Positions 1 to 6,506 are shown, counted from the stretch's first letter. The stretch: 10,059 nt of DNA from an uncultured Beijerinckiaceae bacterium (GCA_937873345.1 CALMRL010000486.1:1-10059); one strand, 5' to 3'. The notes: generated from the letters alone by a model not told the origin. Numbers and translations are program-made.

Positions 1-588
1 CGGACGGGAGATCACGGCTTCGGAGGCGGCGTTGCGAACGGTCATCGTGCCGAAACCGTTGACGACGATGGTGACGCCGGTGAAGTCGCGGGGCACGCCG
101 GGGATCGCGGCGAGCTGCGCGCGCCCCTCCACGGTGGCGATGAGCGCGATGCCGCCGCGGATGCCGATCGTCACCGTGGGCGTGGCGACGGTGGTGCCGC
201 CGCCGTGGCTGATGTCCCCGCCGACGAAGCGCAGGAAGCCCTTGTTCAGCTTCGCCCGCATCGATCCCGCCTCGCCCGGGCGATAAACGAACTCGTCGAT
301 CACCACCTCGCTGCTCTCGCCGATGTTCAGCGTGCTGCGGTCGAGGAAGGTGACCTGCGCCGAGCCGCCGCGCCGCGTCGCGATGCGATCCTTGAAGAAG
401 ACGTCGTCGCCGGGCTTCAGCACGCGCTGCGATCCCGCCGGCGCCCGCCCGGTCGGCGACGCGTTCGCCGCACCGACCGCCCCGACGACCTCCGTCGCCG
501 AAGCCGCGGGTATGGGGCCGAGCGCCAGCAGCAGGCCGAGTACGAGCCGCCCCGGCGCGGCGACGGTGTTCGCGAACTGCTCGACCAT
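1..588 (-). CDS. FecR-domain secreted protein, partial (C-terminus beyond left edge)
   Basis: The frame gives 196 residues before running off the left edge. Residues 1-31 look like a signal peptide: hydrophobic LVLGLLLALG, then PAASA as a likely cleavage site. A FecR-type domain follows (about 58-150), with KPGDDVFFKDRIAT, a conserved FLDRSTLNIGESSEVVIDEF block and the hallmark TPTVTIGIRGG (137-146). Known FecR-domain proteins are periplasmic or envelope-associated. Classic FecR relays a signal to an ECF sigma factor, but many stand-alone alphaproteobacterial FecR proteins have no known partner. Here the upstream partner is a TPR/outer-membrane-barrel gene, and no sigma factor is visible. The ATG at 588 shares its A with the upstream TGA stop (TGATG), so translation is probably coupled. 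The family call is firm; the exact role is unknown. In other genomes such proteins can carry further domains, which cannot be seen here. Confidence 0.85.
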   Translation of the reverse strand, partial: MVEQFANTVAAPGRLVLGLLLALGPIPAASATEVVGAVGAANASPTGRAPAGSQRVLKPGDDVFFKDRIATRRGGSAQVTFLDRSTLNIGESSEVVIDEFVYRPGEAGSMRAKLNKGFLRFVGGDISHGGGTTVATPTVTIGIRGGIALIATVEGRAQLAAIPGVPRDFTGVTIVVNGFGTMTVRNAASEAVISRP

Positions 589-1997
589 CAGAATCGGATC
601 CTCGGGCCACTCAGGAAGGAGAAATTATGGAGGCGATCGTTGGGAATGCTGGACGACACCGCGGCGTACTGCACGTTGGTGACGAGATCGAAGCGGCCGT
701 TCAGCGGCGTGTCGAGGACGAAGCCGACCTGCACCTCGCCGTCGCGGCGCGTGGTAGCGGCGTCGATGTAGGGGTTCGGCCCGTCGAACTGCGTCTGCAG
801 CAGCTTGAGATAGGGGGATACGGTCCAGGGCTGCGCAGCGAAGGGCAGCGGTCCCGGCACCTGGGCGACCACGGCCAGTTCCTCAGCGGTGCTGTTGAAC
901 GACTGGTAGTCGAACGCTGCCGTCTCGCGCGTGTAGCAGACGCGCCCGACGAGGCTCAGCCAGGGCTTGAGGGTGGCCGTGCCGGCGAGCGACACCGTCG
1001 CCGTGGCGCCGGAGTTCAGGCTGGAGAACACCGACACGTTCGAGAAGGAGACGCCGCGCACCTCGGCGCCGGGCTGCAGCAGCAGCGCCGGCGTCACCGG
1101 CATGTCCGCGATGACGCCGGCACCGCCGGAGCCGAGATAGCGCTGACCCGCGAGGAAGACCTGTCCCCCGGCGGCGTAGGGCTTGACGCTCCAGCCGGGC
1201 AGGCCGCCCGGAGACAGGAAGAAGCGCGGTCCCACCGTGACGTCGTAGAGGCCGACGTCGAGGTCGGTGAAGCGGAACTGCTCCGTGGCGTAGCCGGCGA
1301 TCCGCGCTTCCAGGACGTCGCCGCGCTGGTTGCCGAGATCGTAGTCGTAGCCGATTTGCGCCAGCTCGAAGCCGTTGCCGTCGGCGCCGCGGTCGTGCGG
1401 GTGGGTCAGGACGTAGTCCTGGCTCGACAGGCGCAGGATGTTGCTGTCGGGATTGAACGCCGCGTTGGATTGGGCGCGCAGGCCGGCCTGCAGCGTGCCG
1501 AACAGGCGGCGTCCCGCGACGGCCTCGTTCGCCGCCGGCGCCACTTCGGCGACCTTGGCGCGCAACGCCGGGTCGAGGCCCTCGCCGATCGAAGCGGCAT
1601 CGAAGTACTGCTTCGCCATCTGCTGCGAGGACAGCTGCGCGTAAAGCAGCCCCAGTTGCGCCTCGATCGCCTTATCATCGGGCATGTAATAGAGGACGCG
1701 TTCGAGCGCGCCGATCGCACCCTCGTAGTCGCGCGCGGCGACGCAAGCCCGGGCGTAGGCGAGGGCGAGCGGCACGTCGGTCGGGTGCTTCAGGCTGCGG
1801 CGGAACAGGGCATCGCGCGCCGCGAGATCGCTGCTCGCGGGAGCAGCGGTGACGAGGGGCGCGTCGGCGGTGACGGCTGCGGCTGCGGCTGCGGCTGCCG
1901 CTGAACATGTCGCGGCGAGGGCCGCCGCGGCGATTGCGGAAAGGCGCAGCCCGCGTCGCAGCATCGTGAGAAGGTCGACGTTTCGATGGAGTGCCAT
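588..1997 (-). CDS. TPR-containing outer-membrane beta-barrel protein
   Basis: This 469-residue protein starts at the ATG at 1997, preceded by GGAAAGAG at a good distance. The N-terminus is a signal peptide (basic RRGLR near 14-18, then an Ala-rich core) leading into a run of nine alanines (33-41). About residues 57-145 are helical, with two TPR-like units (ALAYARACVAARDYEGAIGALERVL and the following EAQLGLLYAQLSSQQMAKQYF). From about 165 to the end the chain has alternating aromatic and polar strands rich in Gly, Asn and Tyr. It ends in GPRIRF, and a terminal Phe is typical of BAM-assembled outer-membrane barrels. The periplasmic-TPR-plus-barrel layout resembles PgaA- or Slam-like proteins, but I see no sequence feature that fixes a substrate. 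It is the first gene of a coupled pair with the FecR-domain gene, so the two probably act together at the outer membrane. Function is unassigned. Confidence 0.75.
   Translation of the reverse strand: MALHRNVDLLTMLRRGLRLSAIAAAALAATCSAAAAAAAAAVTADAPLVTAAPASSDLAARDALFRRSLKHPTDVPLALAYARACVAARDYEGAIGALERVLYYMPDDKAIEAQLGLLYAQLSSQQMAKQYFDAASIGEGLDPALRAKVAEVAPAANEAVAGRRLFGTLQAGLRAQSNAAFNPDSNILRLSSQDYVLTHPHDRGADGNGFELAQIGYDYDLGNQRGDVLEARIAGYATEQFRFTDLDVGLYDVTVGPRFFLSPGGLPGWSVKPYAAGGQVFLAGQRYLGSGGAGVIADMPVTPALLLQPGAEVRGVSFSNVSVFSSLNSGATATVSLAGTATLKPWLSLVGRVCYTRETAAFDYQSFNSTAEELAVVAQVPGPLPFAAQPWTVSPYLKLLQTQFDGPNPYIDAATTRRDGEVQVGFVLDTPLNGRFDLVTNVQYAAVSSSIPNDRLHNFSFLSGPRIRF
1875..1898. repeat. Hexanucleotide tandem repeat (GGCTGC)4
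   Basis: Four perfect copies of GGCTGC (GCAGCC on the coding strand) lie inside the signal-peptide end of the TPR/barrel gene and encode most of its nine-alanine run. The unit is six bases, so copy-number change would lengthen or shorten the Ala tract without shifting the frame. Confidence 0.9.
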
Positions 1998-2466
1998 TGC
2001 CGCTCTTTCCGCAGCGGCAACAATCGACGAACGTGGTTAAGAATGCCCTCACTCGCGCGCAGACGCCGTGCGACATTCGACTGCGCCGGCGGCTTGAAGA
2101 CAGTCTGCGGAGCCGGGTGATGGTAGGGAACACGGCCGACTGTGCCGCAGGCTCGTCGCCGGTCGCCAAGGCTGAGCAGGTTTCGCAAAAGTGCCCCGCG
2201 GTTCCGCGATAGAAGCCTGCGGCGTACCCTCAGCCTCGCGGAACGCGCCCCTCTTCGGCCGGGCAGCGACCGGCGCACCGGCGGAGTGAGGCGCAGGCGG
2301 AGTTTGGCCCGGGCGATCGGGTTCGTCAGTTGCTTGACAGCGCATCCCGCTCGCCATTGCGAAGGCATGAGGGTTCGAGTTCGATGAGCGCGTCGATGCC
2401 AGCGGGGCCATGAAGCAGGCCACGTCGCTGCCGATTTCCTCGGCGAGATGTGCGAGGGAGCGGGCG
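1998..2466. other. 469-bp intergenic region without a convincing gene
   Basis: Open frames here on either strand give Arg/Pro/Ser-rich low-complexity translations with no start-site support, so I call no gene. The part next to 1997 should hold the promoter of the TPR/FecR pair, but I see no clear -35/-10 there. Inverted repeats at 2144-2244 are listed separately. Just below the GNAT stop (about 2370-2460, minus) two frames show short protein-like stretches: AEEIGSDVACFM in one, and GIDALIELEPSC in the frame of the GNAT gene. They would join only through frameshifts. This could be decayed coding sequence or chance. Confidence 0.6.
2144..2244. repeat. Three interleaved inverted repeats
   Basis: Three perfect inverted pairs occupy about 100 bp in the order A-B-C-A'-B'-C'. 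A is GCCGCAGGCT at 2144-2153 with its complement at 2214-2223. B is AGGCTGAG at 2169-2176 with 2229-2236. C is GTTCCGCGA at 2201-2209 with TCGCGGAAC at 2236-2244. The pairs cross one another, so they cannot all form as simple nested hairpins; alternative folds or a pseudoknot would be needed. No T-run follows to make it an obvious terminator. It could be a dispersed intergenic repeat or a structured RNA. Confidence 0.6.
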
Positions 2467-3060
2467 TTACGGCGCCATGCCCGAGCGCAGCAAGCGGGTC
2501 TGGTAATCCATGGCGGCGGTGCCGAGGTCGAGGGCGTTGTCGACCATCTCGCGCAGCAGGGAGATGGCACTTGGCGGCCGCGCGATGAGATGGCCCGTCA
2601 CCTCGTTGCGCTCGAAGGCGAGATCGCTCTCGAACTTGCGAGCCAACGCCAGCATCGCCCGGTTATGCCGCAGGCAGAAGATCGTCAGCTCGCCGACACG
2701 CCGATTGCGAGCGGCGAGCACGATGTGGCCCATCACTTCGGTGCCGATGCCGCGCCGCCGCCACGGCAGCTCGACGGAGAAGGCTGCCTCGCCGTCGCGG
2801 CGCGGCGGTCGCGTCCTCGACTGGAAGACGCGCAACTCCGCGGCGCCGCGGATCACGTGATCCTCGAAATAGCCATAGACCAGCGAGCCGGGCTTGAAGC
2901 AAAGCTCGGCATAGTCGCGAAGGTACTCGTCCGACACCTGCAGACCGAACCGGTCGTAGCGCGTCGCCGGATCGAGCCGGATCAGATGCTCCTCGAAGGC
3001 CCGGCGGTCGGGCTTGTAGAGCCGTCTGACGGCATGGGTATGAAAAATCGGCTCAACCAT
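2467..3060 (-). CDS. GNAT family N-acetyltransferase
   Basis: This 197-residue cytosolic protein belongs to the GNAT superfamily, which transfers acetyl from acetyl-CoA to an amine. The acetyl-CoA loop is clear at 101-107 (RRRGIGT, fitting Q/R-x-x-G-x-G), preceded by the beta-4 strand EAAFSVEL. A helix with RHNRAMLALARKF (131-143) fits the later GNAT motif B. The N-terminus (VRRLYKPDRRAFEEHLIRLDPATRYDRF) is typical of a broad alphaproteobacterial subgroup annotated only as GNAT. The C-terminus adds a helical tail (ISLLREMVDNALDLGTAAMDYQTRLL). The ATG at 3060 has GGAGG seven bases upstream. It lies 165 bp downstream of dcd on the same strand and has its own promoter-like sequence, so it need not depend on dcd transcription. 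The acceptor substrate cannot be told from sequence. Confidence 0.88.
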   Translation of the reverse strand: MVEPIFHTHAVRRLYKPDRRAFEEHLIRLDPATRYDRFGLQVSDEYLRDYAELCFKPGSLVYGYFEDHVIRGAAELRVFQSRTRPPRRDGEAAFSVELPWRRRGIGTEVMGHIVLAARNRRVGELTIFCLRHNRAMLALARKFESDLAFERNEVTGHLIARPPSAISLLREMVDNALDLGTAAMDYQTRLLRSGMAP

Positions 3061-3067
3061 CGCTCCG

Positions 3068-3072
3068 CCTCC
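3068..3072 (-). promoter_or_regulatory. Ribosome binding site of the GNAT gene
   Basis: GGAGG on the minus strand, seven bases before the ATG at 3060, fixes the start. It sits in a strongly purine-rich leader. Confidence 0.75.
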
Positions 3073-3137
3073 GATCCGTCCTCTAGCCGTCCGGCGACCC
3101 GCTCGCCCCCCTTCCGCCTCCCCTGTCCTCCAAAATC

Positions 3138-3166
3138 TATATCGTATGGGGGAGGCACAGGGACAA
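3138..3166 (-). promoter_or_regulatory. Candidate promoter for the GNAT gene
   Basis: On the minus strand TTGTCC (3166-3161), a 17-bp spacer and GATATA (3143-3138) form a plausible -35/-10 pair in the only AT-rich patch of the 165-bp gap between dcd and the GNAT gene. The leader to the ATG would be about 70 nt and is nearly all purine. The assignment rests on consensus matching by eye. Confidence 0.35.
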
Positions 3167-3225
3167 CGAAGCCGCGACGCATGGCTGGCCCGCGACGACC
3201 CCGCGCCGCCTGGACGGCCGGCTCT

Positions 3226-4254
3226 TCAAGAGAACTGCTTCGACAGCTTGAGGCCCTGGCCCTGGTAGTTCGAGCGCAGGCCTTCTCCGTAGAGATGATG
3301 GGGGCGCTCGCTCAGGCTCTCGTACTCCAGCGTCGCGACCCTCTGGCCGTGGTCGAGCAGGAAGGGCACGTCGTGCGATCGCACCTCCAGGACGATGCGG
3401 CTGCCGGCGCCGCCGGCGGCGGCAAGGCCGAAGCCGGGATCGAGGAAGCCGGCGTAGTGCGAGCGCAATTCTCCGACCGCCGTGTCGTAGGCGACCATCT
3501 CGGCCGCCTCGTACGGTTCGACGACGACCGCCTCCGCCGAGGCGAGGATGTAGAACTCGTCCGGGTCGAGGACCAGTTCGCGCCGTCCCCGGCGCGGCAC
3601 CAAGGCTTCCCAGAACGCGTCGCGCGGGTGCGTCCCGATGCCGGCCATGTCGACGAGGCCGGAGGTGCGCCGGGCGCGATAACCGACGATGCCACCGGGC
3701 TTGCCGGCCGGATCGAGGTCGACCGTGACCGGGACCAGCCTCGGGCCGGTGCCGGGATTGCCGTCGATGTCGCGGAAGCGCAACTGCGCCAGCCGGGCGC
3801 CGGCGACGGCGAGCACCGGAAAGGACCGCGGCACCACCTCGGCGTAGAGCGGGCCGTGGTAGCCGGCGGGGACGTCGTCGAAGGTGGCGCCACCATCGAC
3901 GATGACGCGGACGAAGATGTCGAGGCGGCCCGACGAGGATTTCGGGTTGGCGCGCGCCTCGACGTGCCGCGGCAGGCGCAGCCCTTCCGCAAGCGGGATG
4001 ATGTGGACGCAGTTGCGCTCCAGCACGGTCGGGCGCGAAAGGTCGACCTCGTGGGTCGACAGCTCCGCCAAGCGGTCGGCGACGGAGCGGCCGGGGCCCG
4101 GCAGGAAGCTCGCCGGCAGGCGGAAAGCCCTGCCGCCGAGGCGCAGGTCGAGGCTTGCCGGCTGCACTTGGTCGGGCTCGACGGCACGATCGCAGGCGAC
4201 CTGCCCGGCCTCGATGGCGCCGAGAATGCGCTGGTAGGGCCAGATCAGGGACAT
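3226..4254 (-). CDS. dcd: Two-domain 2'-deoxycytidine 5'-triphosphate deaminase
   Basis: dCTP deaminase converts dCTP to dUTP and ammonia, feeding dTMP synthesis through dUTPase. The 342-residue product fits the long alphaproteobacterial form, a tandem of two trimeric dUTPase/Dcd-fold domains, rather than the roughly 190-residue enterobacterial enzyme. QPASLDLRLG (31-40) is the conserved N-terminal strand. In the first domain KSSSGR (105-110) and GPLYAEV (134-140) line up with E. coli RSSLAR and GCIVLEF, giving S106, R110 and E139 as likely catalytic residues. The second domain (about 230-342) keeps HYAGFLDPGFG, the RIVLE strand (E290), LEYESLS and the C-terminal tail, but has GELRSH where SSxxR would be expected. 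An upstream in-frame ATG at 4389 would add 45 residues of Arg/Pro-rich sequence. The start at 4254 is preferred because family homology begins there, with a weak GAGAG upstream. It is divergent from the cytochrome gene. Confidence 0.92.
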   Translation of the reverse strand: MSLIWPYQRILGAIEAGQVACDRAVEPDQVQPASLDLRLGGRAFRLPASFLPGPGRSVADRLAELSTHEVDLSRPTVLERNCVHIIPLAEGLRLPRHVEARANPKSSSGRLDIFVRVIVDGGATFDDVPAGYHGPLYAEVVPRSFPVLAVAGARLAQLRFRDIDGNPGTGPRLVPVTVDLDPAGKPGGIVGYRARRTSGLVDMAGIGTHPRDAFWEALVPRRGRRELVLDPDEFYILASAEAVVVEPYEAAEMVAYDTAVGELRSHYAGFLDPGFGLAAAGGAGSRIVLEVRSHDVPFLLDHGQRVATLEYESLSERPHHLYGEGLRSNYQGQGLKLSKQFS

Positions 4255-4342
4255 GCTTGCGGCTCTCGCGGGCGGCGGGGATCGCGCGATGCCGGCGCGG
4301 AGGACCCCCGCGCACTCCGCCCGCGATCCTTGTCGCCGAACC

Positions 4343-4371
4343 CTTAATGTTTCGCCGCCGGCCTCGGTCAA
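4343..4371 (-). promoter_or_regulatory. Candidate promoter for dcd
   Basis: Minus-strand TTGACC (4371-4366), 17 bp, then ATTAAG (4348-4343) lie in the spacer between the divergent dcd and cytochrome genes. Transcripts would carry a leader of about 80 nt. The -10 match is poor. Confidence 0.3.
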
Positions 4372-4428
4372 ACGGACGCGGGCGGACACATGGTCGTTTT
4401 CGATTTAGAGCGGTTATAAAAACTTCGC

Positions 4429-4457
4429 TTGACCTTAGGAATGGGCTTCACTCTTTT
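4429..4457 (+). promoter_or_regulatory. Candidate promoter for the cytochrome c gene
   Basis: CTTGACC gives a good -35 (TTGACC, 4429-4434), followed by 17 bp and the T-rich TCTTTT (4452-4457). It is the best-placed signal before the cytochrome, in an AT-rich patch that also contains TTATAAAA at 4414-4421. The latter could be the -10 of an alternative upstream promoter. The leader would be about 50 nt. Confidence 0.4.
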
Positions 4458-4511
4458 ACGGCGGCCTGAGGAAGCACGTCCCCAACGATGGGACGAAAAG
4501 GGAGGATAGGG

Positions 4512-4913
4512 ATGAAGCTGTTCAGTGCGGCGGTCGCCACCGCCGCGGTGCTTGTCGCCGGGAGCGCCTCGGCGCAGGACGCGACGAAGGGCAAGTCGGT
4601 GTTCAACCAGTGCAAGGCCTGCCACATGTTGGACAAGGCGCTGGTCGGCCCGCCGCTGAAGGGAGTCGTCGGGCGCAAGGCCGGTTCGGTCGAGGGCTAC
4701 TCCTATTCCGCGCTGATGAAGGCGGCAGGCGAGGCTGGCCTGGTGTGGAACGATCAGGAATTGGTCGAGTACCTGAAGAATCCGACGGAGTACCTGAAGA
4801 CCTACGTCTCCTCGAAAGGCAAGACGGCCAGCGGCGCCAGCAAGATGGTGTTCATGCTGGCGAGCGAGGACCAGCGCAAGAACGTGGTCGCCTACCTCGA
4901 CGAGCAGAAGTAG
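4512..4913 (+). CDS. Periplasmic class I cytochrome c (c2/c-550 type)
   Basis: The 133-residue precursor carries one covalently bound heme and would shuttle electrons in the periplasm. A clean signal peptide (MKLFSAAVATAAVLVAGSASA, residues 1-21) precedes a mature chain beginning QDATKGK. The heme site is CKACH at 34-38, with His38 as one axial ligand. GPPLKGVVGRKAG (46-58) is the conserved loop after it. Met112 in SKMVF is the probable second ligand, and the C-terminal helix RKNVVAYLDEQK is typical of the fold. The ATG at 4512 is chosen over one at 4488 because GGAGGATAGG lies directly upstream and the signal peptide starts there. The gene has its own promoter-like region and terminator, so it looks monocistronic. 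The redox partner (bc1, oxidase, a dehydrogenase or photosynthesis) is not shown by its neighbours. Confidence 0.95.
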   Translation: MKLFSAAVATAAVLVAGSASAQDATKGKSVFNQCKACHMLDKALVGPPLKGVVGRKAGSVEGYSYSALMKAAGEAGLVWNDQELVEYLKNPTEYLKTYVSSKGKTASGASKMVFMLASEDQRKNVVAYLDEQK

Positions 4914-4942
4914 CCGCGTTTATACCCCGTTGCACGATCGCG

Positions 4943-4970
4943 AAACGGGCTCCGAGGCCCGTTTTGTTTT
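4943..4970 (+). terminator. Rho-independent terminator of the cytochrome c gene
   Basis: An 8-bp perfect stem (AAACGGGC/GCCCGTTT) with a six-base loop TCCGAG is followed by TGTTTTG-type T-rich sequence. It lies 29 bp after the cytochrome stop. Confidence 0.9.
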
Positions 4971-5047
4971 GCAGGCAGGCCGAATAGCCGCCGATTCGCC
5001 ATCTTGCGATCGGCACATGGCGTCCGGTCCCTTCAGAGTCCGCGTCC

Positions 5048-5380
5048 GTGACCGCCGCTTCCCGCTTTCTGCCAGCAGCCTTTGCCGCCGCTTTCCTCTG
5101 CCAAGCGGCCTTCGCCGCCGAGGTCGGCCCGCCGATGCTCGACATCAGCAGGCAATGCGACGTGCAGAGCCGGCACAACGCCACGGCGATGAGCGAATGC
5201 ATCGTCGCCGAATCCGAGGCGCGCGCAGAACTCCTGCAGAACTGGTCGAAGTATTCTGAGGGCGATGCCGAGAAGTGCATCAAGCTCGGCCGCAAGGCGA
5301 AGCGCCTGCCCTACTCCGCAATGGCGAGATGCCTGACGGCGGACGCCGCTCCCGTTCCGGCAGCACACAAGCCGCAGTAG
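5048..5380 (+). CDS. Small exported four-cysteine protein, function unknown
   Basis: This 110-residue protein has a signal peptide of about 23 residues (AAFAAAFLCQAAFA) and a mature part of about 87 residues. C37, C51, C77 and C95 could form two disulfides in the periplasm. The pattern (QC...EC..., then W-x-x-Y-x-x-x-D-x-x-x-C, then Y-x-x-M-A-x-C-L) resembles short conserved secreted proteins common in Rhizobiales, none with a role I know. The start is a GTG at 5048 with no strong Shine-Dalgarno; an ATG at 5017 is out of frame, so GTG is the only reasonable start before the signal peptide. It follows the cytochrome by 134 bp beyond a terminator, so it is probably transcribed separately. It converges on the desaturase gene. 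Confidence 0.7.
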   Translation: MTAASRFLPAAFAAAFLCQAAFAAEVGPPMLDISRQCDVQSRHNATAMSECIVAESEARAELLQNWSKYSEGDAEKCIKLGRKAKRLPYSAMARCLTADAAPVPAAHKPQ

Positions 5381-5413
5381 GACCGACTGCTAACCCCTTG
5401 TAGCCCGCAGGAA

Positions 5414-5438
5414 GCGGCAAAGTCTCACGCTTCGCCGC
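5414..5438 (-). terminator. Hairpin between convergent genes, candidate terminator of the lipid operon
   Basis: On the minus strand GCGGCGAAG pairs with CTTTGCCGC (one G-U pair) around a seven-base loop, 28 bp after the desaturase stop. On the plus strand the same position is an A-C mismatch, so the fold favours the minus transcript. Only TTCCT follows, so it is a weak intrinsic terminator at best. It may be an mRNA 3'-end stem. Confidence 0.45.
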
Positions 5439-5465
5439 CGGTCGAGCCGATGTCTGGTCCTGCGC

Positions 5466-6494
5466 CTACGCCCTGGCCGCCTCACCGATCGTCGACGGCG
5501 AGCGGTCGACGCGGGAGTAGAGCGTATAGCGCTTGTCGAACAGGAAGGTCAGCCAAAGCGCGAACCAGGAGGGATGCGCCTTCAGCGTGTCGTAGAACTC
5601 TGGAGCGGCGCGACGCAGCATCGGCAGGCGGCGCCAGGGGATGTCGGGGAAGTCGTGGTGCTCGTTGTGGTAGCCGATGTTGAGCGCGACGAGGTTCAGG
5701 GGGCCGTAATAGTCGAAGGTCTCCTGCTCGGGGTCGAGCGTGAAGTGCTCCTGGATCCAGCGGGCGCCGAGCGGATGCAGGCCGACCGAGAACCAGAACG
5801 AGAAGAACAGATAGAACAGGCCGTTCGCACCGCAGAACCATAGGATCGCGAGATCGAAGGCGATCACCGCAGCCGCATTGTAGACGGTCCAACGATTACG
5901 CATCGGCACCGTGCCCTTCAGCCGCTCCAGGCGGGTGAGCTGGAACAGGGCGAAGAAGAACAGCCAGCCGGCCTTCATGTACCATTTGTTGCCGACGAGA
6001 TCGGCCTCCCAGCGGCTCGGCAGGTCGGCGTCGAAGTCATAATCGCCGAGGTGGCTGTGATGCTTCACGTGGTAGCAGCGGAAGCCCATGCCGGTCGGCA
6101 CGGTGTTCGGCAGGTCGGCGAGGATCACCGTCAGCTTGTTCAGCACGACGTTCTTGAAGACGAGGTTGTGCGTGCCGTCGTGGATGACGACGAACATCGC
6201 GTGGTTGGCGAAGGCGCCAATGCACCAGGCGGCGATCAGCGCCGCCCACCAGCGCCCGAAGCCGAGATGGCCCATCCAGCCGGCCATGCCGACCTGGCCC
6301 AGCACCACGGCAGCGCAGATCACGAAGGTCCAGCGGTCCCGGCCCATCAGCGCCTTGACCTGCGGATGGGCGCGCAGGATCGCCATGCGACGGATCGGGT
6401 GCGGACGCTTCAACTCCGCAGGCATGAAGCCGCGGCGGAAGGTCGAAGCCGACTTCGCCCGCGTGGTGCGGCCGAGGTCGAGGGCGTGGGTCAT
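5466..6494 (-). CDS. Membrane fatty acid desaturase, sphingolipid delta-4 desaturase (DES1)-like
   Basis: This 342-residue integral membrane di-iron desaturase would use O2 and electrons to place a double bond, or a hydroxyl, in a lipid chain. All three His boxes are present: HDGTH (105-109), HVKHH (142-146) and HNEHH (276-280). The surroundings match sphingolipid delta-4 desaturases rather than acyl-CoA desaturases: HPQVKALMGRD near the N-terminus (43-53), GLHPLGARWIQEH (238-250), and DYYGPLNLVALNIGYHNEHHDFP (261-283). These correspond to the DES1 blocks HPxIxxLMGxD, GLHPxxxxxxxEH and YYGPLNxxxxNxGYHNEHHDFP. Hydrophobic membrane spans lie near 56-75, 83-104, 175-187 and 205-236. The ATG at 6494 has AAAGGA upstream, and the acyltransferase stop is only 12 bp away. 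It is the last gene of the operon. Substrate is inferred from context: a long-chain base or ceramide made by the upstream genes. A generic fatty-acid desaturase is the alternative. Confidence 0.88.
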   Translation of the reverse strand: MTHALDLGRTTRAKSASTFRRGFMPAELKRPHPIRRMAILRAHPQVKALMGRDRWTFVICAAVVLGQVGMAGWMGHLGFGRWWAALIAAWCIGAFANHAMFVVIHDGTHNLVFKNVVLNKLTVILADLPNTVPTGMGFRCYHVKHHSHLGDYDFDADLPSRWEADLVGNKWYMKAGWLFFFALFQLTRLERLKGTVPMRNRWTVYNAAAVIAFDLAILWFCGANGLFYLFFSFWFSVGLHPLGARWIQEHFTLDPEQETFDYYGPLNLVALNIGYHNEHHDFPDIPWRRLPMLRRAAPEFYDTLKAHPSWFALWLTFLFDKRYTLYSRVDRSPSTIGEAARA

Positions 6495-6506
6495 AGCGGC
6501 GTCCTT

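Noticed and set aside
588..590. FecR-type gene as an iron-signalling regulator with an ECF sigma factor
   Set aside because: No sigma factor or TonB-dependent receptor is present in the window; the partner is a TPR/barrel protein.
627..1904. 425-residue plus-strand frame
   Set aside because: Antisense shadow of the TPR/barrel gene; the end is a Cys-Gly repeat translated from the hexanucleotide tract.
2334..2362. TTGACA-like -35 on the plus strand
   Set aside because: The match at 2334-2339 is perfect, but there is no acceptable -10 at 16-18 bp and no plus-strand gene downstream.
2410..4347. 645-residue open frame on the plus strand
   Set aside because: It is antisense to the GNAT and dcd genes, both with clear family motifs. 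Its translation is Arg/Ala/Gly/Asp-rich with no recognisable domain, as expected for long antisense frames at high GC.
4255..4389. N-terminal extension of dcd from an upstream ATG
   Set aside because: Extra residues are Arg/Pro-rich and unlike the family; the conserved N-terminus begins at the ATG at 4254.
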